A DNA stretch of 7,617 nt from Nitrososphaeraceae archaeon (lineage in GTDB: Archaea > Thermoproteota > Nitrososphaeria > Nitrososphaerales > Nitrososphaeraceae). Under the pieces are notes generated by a model. It had not been told where the DNA came from. It saw nothing but the letters and a program-made list of their open reading frames with translations, and did no database searches. The stretch spans positions 1-7,617 of the forward strand of contig JAICHH010000081.1 in NCBI GenBank assembly GCA_025922715.1, given 5' to 3'. The position numbers and the translations under genes are program-made. Each line of letters opens with the position of its first letter. The first letter of the stretch is position 1. Below, piece by piece: positions 1-4,932 of the stretch.

Positions 1-108
1 AAAACACTTTTGTTAACTCAAGTTGGCTACTCGGTTTTGTTATTTTTTATTAGTAAAAATGAACAATTAGAATTGATTATAAATTCAATTTTACATACTA
101 AACGATAA
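1..108 (+). CDS. 3' end of an unrecognised plus-strand gene (partial, tentative)
   Basis: The first frame is open from base 1 to a TAA at 106-108, giving 35 residues that start KTLLLTQVGYSVLLFF and end NSILHTKR. The piece has a hydrophobic stretch followed by an amphipathic, charged helix-like tail, which is plausible for the C-terminus of a real protein. A 35-codon open stretch in DNA this rich in A and T is suggestive but not decisive. If real, it is convergent with the hydrolase gene on the other strand, with about 105 bases between the two stop codons. I recognise no family. Confidence 0.4.
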   Translation, partial: KTLLLTQVGYSVLLFFISKNEQLELIINSILHTKR

Positions 109-190
109 ACAGTATGGGATCTGTTAGTTTAATGAAATAGATTAGATGTGAATGTCCTTATCTCAAATCTAGGCAATTAGATTATTTGTG

Positions 191-197
191 AAAAAAA
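191..197 (-). terminator. T-run terminator of the hydrolase gene
   Basis: Seven A residues on the plus strand read as a run of seven T on the minus strand, 17 to 23 bases past the hydrolase stop codon. Archaeal RNA polymerases commonly terminate at such T runs without a hairpin. No stable stem is visible before it. Confidence 0.5.
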
Positions 198-213
198 TAA
201 AGAATATCCTGAA

Positions 214-1173
214 TTACTTCAAATATTGTTTCAGAAAAGATACTGTCTTTTCCCATGCATCTTGAGTTTCTTGTGGTGCATAATTATCTCCTGAAGGATT
301 TGCAAATGCATGTCCTACTCCTTTGTAGATGTAAATTTCATTTGTTATTCCATTTGCATTTAATCCTTCTTCAAATTGTTTTACAGATTGTACTGAAATT
401 GATTCATCTTGGTCTCCAAAGATTCCTAAAACCGGCCACTTTATCTTTGAAATTGATTCTTGATCAGATACCAAATTACCATAATAAATTATCGTTGCCG
501 ATAAAGGATATTCTGGTTCTGCGTTTAATGCTAATTGAAGAGATTGTCCACCACCAAAACACCAACCAAGAGAAGCAATTTTAGAGGAATTAACATTTTC
601 TAAAGATGCTAGATATCTTACAGCATGTTGAAGATTATTTATTGATTCGGAAGGATTTTCTCTTACTTTACTAACTAGATTCTGAGCTGATTCTGTAGTA
701 TTAGCCACCTGACCATTGTACAAATCTACTGCTAAAACAACATATCCTTCTTTTGCTAAAGTTTCAGCCATATTTTTTATATTTTCGTTGAGTCCCCACC
801 ATTCATGGATCATTACCACTGCTGGAAAAGTATTGTTATTATTTGCAGAGATATTGCTTTCAATTGATGATGATGTTGTTGTAGAAATTGGATAAACAAG
901 ATAACCATTAGCATTCTCAACATAGTTAACAGTTTTATTTTCTAATGTGATTGATGAGTTTTTACCATTTGATTTGCTAAGCTCTGTTACATTCTTTGTA
1001 CTGCCACTAATAGCTGATTGTTGTTGTTGACCTTCTGCCAATAAAACAATATTATTTAATGGAGAATTCAAAGAACCTATCAAAATAGAAAAAAATACAA
1101 AAACTATTGTAATATATGGTTTATACATTGATGTATCAACTACAATATTATATTTAATACTTGAATTATGCAT
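214..1173 (-). CDS. secreted dienelactone-hydrolase-family alpha/beta hydrolase
   Basis: The protein has 319 residues. An N-terminal hydrophobic segment (about residues 19-46, possible cleavage after LLA at 44-46) is followed by a low-complexity Ser/Thr/Asn linker to about 115 and then a dienelactone-hydrolase fold. Visible landmarks are HEWWGL at 123-128, where E124 corresponds to the family glutamate that interacts with the nucleophile; the elbow GWCFGG at 203-208 with nucleophile C205; an Asp in FGDQDE (D254 or D256); and the His of GVGHAF (H288). This Cys-Asp-His triad is typical of dienelactone hydrolases, which open lactone or ester rings. The substrate here is unknown. Export to the cell surface is inferred from the leader; most characterised members are cytoplasmic. 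M16 (codon at 1126-1128) is an alternative start that would give a more compact signal peptide. It is divergent from the phosphoesterase gene. Confidence 0.9.
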   Translation of the reverse strand: MHNSSIKYNIVVDTSMYKPYITIVFVFFSILIGSLNSPLNNIVLLAEGQQQQSAISGSTKNVTELSKSNGKNSSITLENKTVNYVENANGYLVYPISTTTSSSIESNISANNNNTFPAVVMIHEWWGLNENIKNMAETLAKEGYVVLAVDLYNGQVANTTESAQNLVSKVRENPSESINNLQHAVRYLASLENVNSSKIASLGWCFGGGQSLQLALNAEPEYPLSATIIYYGNLVSDQESISKIKWPVLGIFGDQDESISVQSVKQFEEGLNANGITNEIYIYKGVGHAFANPSGDNYAPQETQDAWEKTVSFLKQYLK

Positions 1174-1183
1174 CTAAACAAAA

Positions 1184-1230
1184 AGATATCTCATTGTGAT
1201 TTCTCGATATCTAAAAATATAATATAATAT
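1184..1230 (-). promoter_or_regulatory. putative hydrolase promoter with AGATATC/GATATCT inverted repeat
   Basis: On the minus strand an AT-only stretch (plus 1213-1230) provides candidate TATA boxes about 45 to 55 bases before the ATG. Between it and the start codon lie AGATATC (1184-1190) and GATATCT (1206-1212), an exact 7-bp inverted repeat with a 15-base spacer. Its position near the expected transcription start would suit an operator, but in AT-rich DNA chance is possible. Confidence 0.35.
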
Positions 1231-1365
1231 TAACAAATTTTTGAAATCTATATAATAATTTGGTAATTTTTTTATAGTTTGTTTATCTATCATAATAAAG
1301 AAATTTTCAGTTTGATATTGCCAAGTAAGGAAAAATCATTTATTTTTGATTTTCATTATTTAATA

Positions 1366-1374
1366 CTATATATT
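1366..1374 (+). promoter_or_regulatory. candidate TATA box of the phosphoesterase gene
   Basis: CTATATATT lies about 70 to 78 bases before the GTG start. With the usual archaeal spacing, transcription would begin near 1395 and leave a leader of about 50 bases. No Shine-Dalgarno sequence is visible before the GTG or before the alternative ATG at 1525. Confidence 0.3.
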
Positions 1375-1443
1375 ATTCTCACAATGGAGAAACAATCTCA
1401 TTATTTATTAAATGTCAAGAAAAAAAGATAATTCCGAACAAAT

Positions 1444-2463
1444 GTGTTAAACAATAATAATGATTTTATCTGTTATAAATATAGAATTTCAAGTTATATT
1501 ATACAAATTTCAATTATTTCTGTAATGATATTATTATTTTTTTCATTAAATAATAATAATCCAACAATATTTGCTCAAAAGTTACATTCTCAATTTACTG
1601 AACATGACGATATCAATATAGTTGCTGCTGGGGATTATTATTGCAATGATGAAACAGAAGACACCATCGAAAATATTATTTCTGTTGATCCAGAATTGAT
1701 AATTACAACTGGAGACCATGTTAAAGATGAAAAATCTGCTAAATGTTGGATTAAAATGTCAGAGCCTATCAAAGATAAAATGAAAATTGCAATAGGAAAT
1801 CATGATGCTGAATTTTCTAAAATATACAAACAAATTATTAATAATCACAATTTGAAAAGTCCATACTATTCACATGTCTTTAAAAATATTCATTTCATCA
1901 GTTTATCAACAGAACATCCTTACGAAGAAGGCAGCAAACAATATAAATTTATTCAAGATGATTTGAAGAAATCATCAACAAATTCTAATATTGATTGGAT
2001 AATAGTTCATCAACATAAACCATTATATTCAACAAATGCTGATATGGAAGAATCAGAACGTATTAAGGATACTTTTTTACCTTTATTTGAAAAATATGGT
2101 GTAGATTTAGTAATATCTGGACATAACCAATACTATGAGAGAACCTATCCAATGTCAGACAATAAAGTAATAGGACTTGAAACAAAAGACCAAGAATCAA
2201 TGTCTGAACTTACAGAAGACGATGATGATGCTGATGATTCGAAATCTATTTATGAAAATACAAATGGAATCATATATTTAACTGTGGGGACTGCAGGAGA
2301 TGAATTACAGCAGATTAATGAGAAAGAGGATTATTACATAATACAAAAAGAGAGATATGGATTTCTTAATCTGAAACTAGAAAATAATGGAAAGACAATA
2401 GTGGGAGAATTTCATACAAATAATGATAAGATATTGGATAATTTTGAAATAAAAAAATCTTAA
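1444..2463 (+). CDS. secreted purple-acid-phosphatase-like metallophosphoesterase
   Basis: The protein has 339 residues and begins at a GTG codon; an ATG at codon 28 (1525) is the alternative start. A hydrophobic segment (about 18-34) followed by a FAQ site (43-45) indicates export. The calcineurin-like metallophosphoesterase blocks appear in order: GDYYCN with D64, GDHVKD with D91, GNHD with N119 and H120, VHQHKP with H189 and H191, and GHNQYYER starting at G226 with H227. The spacing and the YER after the last block resemble purple acid phosphatases. Compared with that family, the usual Tyr of GDxxY and the second His of GHxH are replaced (K94 and Q229), so the first metal site looks altered. 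An acidic insert with the DDDDADD run lies at about 249-268, before the C-terminal GIIYLTVGTAGDEL segment. The likely role is hydrolysis of phosphate esters outside the membrane; the substrate cannot be told. Confidence 0.85.
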   Translation: MLNNNNDFICYKYRISSYIIQISIISVMILLFFSLNNNNPTIFAQKLHSQFTEHDDINIVAAGDYYCNDETEDTIENIISVDPELIITTGDHVKDEKSAKCWIKMSEPIKDKMKIAIGNHDAEFSKIYKQIINNHNLKSPYYSHVFKNIHFISLSTEHPYEEGSKQYKFIQDDLKKSSTNSNIDWIIVHQHKPLYSTNADMEESERIKDTFLPLFEKYGVDLVISGHNQYYERTYPMSDNKVIGLETKDQESMSELTEDDDDADDSKSIYENTNGIIYLTVGTAGDELQQINEKEDYYIIQKERYGFLNLKLENNGKTIVGEFHTNNDKILDNFEIKKS

Positions 2464-2750
2464 TTTATAAAATAACCTACTACTACTACCCAGACCAAAA
2501 TGTTAAGGCAGAGATGTTAAATTAGTCATAAGGACCCACAATAATGAAAGTGACTTTAAAAGATCAATTATTAGGAATTGAAATATCCTTCTCTCTTTTT
2601 TTCCATTTTAATTCAAGATAGCGTATGAAATTAATCATATATAATATTATATACGAAATCTTTGTAATAAACTTTTTTATAGTATTCAATTTTGATAATT
2701 TTACTAGATAATTAAAACAATAATCTCTATATGGCGAATATATACAATAA
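2464..2750. other. intergenic region without a convincing gene
   Basis: This gap between the phosphoesterase and its C-terminal duplicate holds the T run at 2596-2602 and otherwise AT-rich DNA. A 25-codon ATG frame (2544-2621) exists but has no supporting signal. I see no recognisable remnant of the N-terminal phosphoesterase blocks here, so the duplicate downstream seems to have been truncated and not merely interrupted. Confidence 0.5.
2596..2602 (+). terminator. T-run, possible terminator after the phosphoesterase
   Basis: Seven consecutive T, followed after three bases by TTTT (2606-2609), lie in a pyrimidine-rich patch about 130 bases past the phosphoesterase stop. It is the clearest T tract before the downstream fragment. 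The distance from the stop codon makes it only a candidate. Confidence 0.35.
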
Positions 2751-3074
2751 ATATATTATGAGAGAACCTACCCTATATTGTATAATGAAGAATATGAAAA
2801 AAATACAAACAAAAAGATAGAACCAAAACCAATAATTACAAATAATTCACAATCAAATTATTCAGACAAAGATGATGGAATAATATTTCTTACAGATGGC
2901 ACTGCAGGGGATGAATTAGACCCTGTCAAAGAAAAATATAGATATTATGTTATTCAAGATAGTAAATTTGGTTTTTTAAATATTAATATAGAAAATAATG
3001 GCAAAATATTAGTTGGACAGTTCCACACTAATGATGGTCAAATAATAGATCATTTTAGGTTAAGTCAATCCTGA
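2751..3074 (+). pseudogene. C-terminal fragment of a duplicated metallophosphoesterase
   Basis: The frame is open from just after a TAA at 2748-2750 to the stop at 3072-3074. It reads YYERTYP at once, the same words as residues 230-236 of the upstream phosphoesterase. After a diverged linker of about 34 residues (38 in the intact protein) it continues GIIFLTDGTAGDEL and FHTND. From this GII to the end about 37 of 65 residues are identical to the intact protein by hand count. All metal-binding blocks before YYER are absent, and there is no ATG; the only in-frame start candidate is a TTG at 2778. It is therefore best read as the remnant of a tandem duplicate. Conservative replacements and an undisturbed frame suggest it was under selection for some time after the duplication, so a small expressed protein of 98 residues cannot be excluded. 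Confidence 0.75.
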
Positions 3075-3210
3075 TGCATTATTTTAGTATGAAATAAGGA
3101 TATATCGATAAAAGAAATTGTAACATTTGTTATATAATAAACTATAATATAAGTAAATTATTCTTTAAAGTTATTATAAAAAATTTTTAACTTTAAGTAT
3201 TAGTTTGTCG

Positions 3211-3285
3211 TTACCATTCATCATCATTATTAATGTCTTTTTCTTTCTTTTGGGCAAAAACAGGCTCAGATGATGAAACAAACAA
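3211..3285 (-). pseudogene. possible remnant of a secreted protein (signal peptide end)
   Basis: On the minus strand a frame ending in TAA (3211-3213) reads LFVSSSEPVFAQKKEKDI, then NNDDEW and stop. The hydrophobic stretch, the VFAQ-K junction and the charged Asn/Asp-rich tail closely resemble the signal-peptide junction of the intact phosphoesterase (TIFAQ-K). There is no ATG; a TTG at 3283-3285 is the only plausible start and would cut the hydrophobic part, which continues upstream in the open frame (PLVPTLLF). It is either a decayed gene start or a chance reading. Confidence 0.25.
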
Positions 3286-3380
3286 TAAAGTTGGAACTAG
3301 TGGATGATAGCTATAATAAATTAAAATAATATCTCTTGCTTTTCGTTTATTAGAAATATGAATACACTAAAATAGCCATC

Positions 3381-3394
3381 TTATAATTTAAATA
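3381..3394 (+). promoter_or_regulatory. candidate TATA region of the 243-residue protein gene
   Basis: The A/T-only run TTATAATTTAAATA ends nine bases before the ATG. A TATA box at its left edge would place transcription start at about the ATG, implying a leaderless message. No TTAGG/CCTAA box like those of the permease and regulator promoters is visible here. Confidence 0.35.
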
Positions 3395-3402
3395 GAGATA
3401 AT

Positions 3403-4134
3403 ATGAGTTTGAAAGTTCTTTTAACAATATTTGCAATCTCAATATACTTCACGATTTTTCCTCCATTGTATTCCAATAACAATTTATTTTCTGTAGAGGC
3501 GCAAAAATTCACTATAAGCGATCATGAATTTCATGGTTATCTGGAACAAATGATAGGACATCTAGATGCTTCAATTCTAAATGTTCAAAATAACAATAGC
3601 TTATTAGCTGTTGCCCATGCATTACATCCTATTGAAGAAATTGTAGATATAATCAATAATAGACTAATTCAGACAAATGAAACCTTAACAAAAGAGTTTT
3701 CAAGCAAATTAAATCAGTATGTTCAAACTGTAAGATCTGACAACCCAAATAAAATTATTACAGAGAAAAAAGAATTAGAGAAATTGATTAATGATGGATT
3801 AGATCAATCAATATCTTTAGAAAAAAGAACTAACCGTGACTATATACTCAATGTTACTGCAGAATTGATCACTATTGCATCTGAGGAATATACAGAATCA
3901 ATGAGTCAGGGAAAGATCATTAATTTACTAGAATATCAAGATGGTCAACAGTTTTTTAAAAGAGCTATAATTCTTTTAAATAAGTCCCAACCTTACTTAT
4001 CAGATAATGATAAGAATTACATTACAGGCTTAAACAAGCTGGAAAAAGGTATGGATTCCAAAATAGATCCAAGTGAAATAGATATGAATGTAAAAGACAT
4101 GCTTTGTCAGATCAAAAAAGGGTTTTATTGTTAG
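3403..4134 (+). CDS. secreted helical protein resembling the permease N-terminal ectodomain
   Basis: The protein has 243 residues: a signal peptide (hydrophobic 4-20, likely cleavage after VEA at 31-33) and an almost wholly helical, charged mature part with no other membrane segment. By eye it aligns with about residues 55-245 of the downstream FTR1-family permease. Shared landmarks include LD-x-S-x-x-N, the HA-x-x-P words (HALHP at 72-76 here, HAYIP at 87-91 in the permease), SSKL (100-103 here, 111-114 there) and LEYQDG against LEYENIKG further on. Possible metal-binding residues are H41, H44, H53, H72, H75, E78 and E79. Two cysteines near the end (C235, C243) form a CX7C pair absent from the permease. 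I infer a periplasmic-side helper for iron handling, by analogy with EfeO, but no catalytic signature is recognisable. The permease lies 800 bases downstream, so the two are not an obvious operon. Confidence 0.8.
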   Translation: MSLKVLLTIFAISIYFTIFPPLYSNNNLFSVEAQKFTISDHEFHGYLEQMIGHLDASILNVQNNNSLLAVAHALHPIEEIVDIINNRLIQTNETLTKEFSSKLNQYVQTVRSDNPNKIITEKKELEKLINDGLDQSISLEKRTNRDYILNVTAELITIASEEYTESMSQGKIINLLEYQDGQQFFKRAIILLNKSQPYLSDNDKNYITGLNKLEKGMDSKIDPSEIDMNVKDMLCQIKKGFYC

Positions 4135-4195
4135 CTCGTTTAATTAATTAATTGAAGATTCGTATGTTACTATAAAATTTGATACAAAGATTTGA

Positions 4196-4368
4196 TTCAT
4201 TGTCAATCTACAAAAGGAAATAATCTCTACATTTGTTGTAGATGAAAGTGTTATTAAAATTAGAAATATTCGCTATTGGTTATGGATCGCAATTGAACAG
4301 TATTGAGATCTGGACTGGGTGTCGATATTTCAAGTAAAAGGAACATGTTTGTGCAGAGAATTAATTAG
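4196..4368 (+). pseudogene. remnant of a DDE-type transposase, frameshifted
   Basis: One frame (4196-4306) reads FVVDESVIKIRNIRYWLWIA, then IEQY and a stop. The next frame, after a shift at about 4295-4306, reads LGVDISSKRNMFV up to a TAG at 4366-4368. Together these match the recurring pattern of archaeal IS transposases with an Asp-Glu start of the catalytic core (DE-x-x-IK), a W-x-WIAIE strand and a LG-x-x-IS-x-x-RNMFV segment. I recall the pattern from such transposases but cannot name the IS family with certainty. Both ends of the enzyme are missing, and no terminal inverted repeats are visible. It marks an old insertion between the 243-residue gene and the permease. Confidence 0.7.
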
Positions 4369-4434
4369 TAATTTATAAATGTCTTCTTATACATGTAGTT
4401 ATTACTCTATCACTTGCATATCATCAAAAAATAA

Positions 4435-4628
4435 ATTTCTGGTATTAATGATCTTAAATATTATAACAACAATATAAACAAGAATGAAAATAATTTAACT
4501 GATCCAAAACAAATAACTACTACAGATAAAGCCGTTAGAGACCTTATTGAGACTAAAAAAAATAGATTATTGAAGACCTATCAAGTCTAAAAGTACTATC
4601 CGGTTTCAAAGAACAATCTGAAAAATGA
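4435..4628 (+). pseudogene. decayed unknown gene fragment with one frameshift
   Basis: One frame is open at 4435-4590 and reads LTDPKQITTTDKAVRDLIE, then TKKNRL. The neighbouring frame continues from about 4572 as EDLSSLKVLSGFKEQSEK to a TGA at 4626-4628. Joining them needs a single missing base at about 4570-4571, shortly after a run of eight A (4555-4562). The joined peptide is helical and charged like a real protein, but I do not recognise it. There is no start codon in frame. The call is inferred from codon-like composition only. Confidence 0.4.
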
Positions 4629-4827
4629 ATTCTAAATTAAAACTTTATTAAAGCCTTTAAAAGAGGAATGGCTATAAACGAATAAGATAAATAACAACCA
4701 ATAATTATATACCAAATAAAAATGTAAAATCATCTTTTACAACAGTAATTACAATAGCAGTTGAAGGTAAATATAGAAACAGAACAAGGATAAAATATTA
4801 ATACCTTCTTTAATGATAATAATTAGA

Positions 4828-4834
4828 TTTTTTT
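4828..4834 (+). terminator. T run upstream of the permease promoter
   Basis: Seven T in a row lie about 30 bases before the permease TATA box. The run could insulate the permease promoter from transcription arriving from upstream. No hairpin is visible. Confidence 0.35.
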
Positions 4835-4864
4835 AAAGATATTCTATTATTTAGAAATATTCTA

Positions 4865-4878
4865 TATATTTAAATATA
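4865..4878 (+). promoter_or_regulatory. TATA box of the iron permease gene
   Basis: TATATTTAAATATA is a perfect 14-bp palindrome containing the archaeal TATA core TTTAAATA (4869-4876). With usual spacing, transcription would start near 4897-4901, leaving a leader of about 33 bases. A purine-rich GAGG (4919-4922) sits ten bases before the ATG and can serve as a Shine-Dalgarno site. Confidence 0.65.
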
Positions 4879-4887
4879 GCTAAATAG

Positions 4888-4901
4888 TTAGGTAAACCTA
4901 A
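4888..4901 (+). promoter_or_regulatory. TTAGGT-AA-ACCTAA palindrome, likely metal-repressor operator
   Basis: The six-base arms are perfectly complementary around AA. The site lies between the TATA box and the expected transcription start, overlapping the latter, where a bound protein would block polymerase. Read as a 19-mer from 4888, it matches the remembered DtxR/IdeR consensus TTAGGTTAGSCTAACCTAA at 15 positions. Placement before an iron permease fits repression when iron is plentiful. The arms are closer together than in the classic 19-bp box, so the exact regulator is inferred. Confidence 0.65.
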
Positions 4902-4932
4902 TATAAACTGCATTATCAGAGGAAAAATTTAA

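Larger units (their letters stand above)
3075..3402. other. intergenic region with a signal-peptide-like remnant
   Basis: Most of this 328-base stretch is low-complexity A/T. The part from about 3211 to 3307 has richer composition and can be read as short peptides on both strands; the minus-strand reading (listed separately) resembles the start of a secreted protein. A, T runs at 3178-3188 could end transcription from upstream. No full gene is present. Confidence 0.5.
4135..4932. other. long intergenic stretch with gene remnants and the permease promoter
   Basis: This gap of about 800 bases starts with a TTAA-repeat tract just after the stop codon (4140-4153). It then holds a frameshifted transposase fragment (about 4196-4368), coding-like pieces at 4435-4628 and 4691-4801, a T run at 4828-4834, and the permease promoter from about 4839 to 4922. 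No intact gene is visible on either strand. Confidence 0.6.

Noticed and set aside
255..584. Plus-strand open frame of 109 codons
   Set aside because: It lies wholly inside the minus-strand hydrolase gene, has a Leu/His-rich composition typical of an antisense shadow, and shows no domain.
1384..1431. A 15-codon ATG frame (MEKQSHYLLNVKKKR) before the phosphoesterase
   Set aside because: It probably lies upstream of the expected transcription start and has no signal to support translation.
2544..2621. A 25-codon ATG frame (MKVTLKDQLLGIEISF...) after the phosphoesterase
   Set aside because: It is very short, has no promoter or ribosome site, and contains the T-run terminator candidate.
3233..3307. 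A 24-codon plus-strand ATG frame (MSFSFFWAKTGSDDE...)
   Set aside because: It has no promoter or family resemblance; the minus-strand reading of the same patch looks more protein-like.
4140..4153. TTAATTAATTAATT tract after the 243-residue gene, considered as an insertion-site duplication or origin element
   Set aside because: It is a simple low-complexity repeat with no matching copy flanking the transposase remnant.
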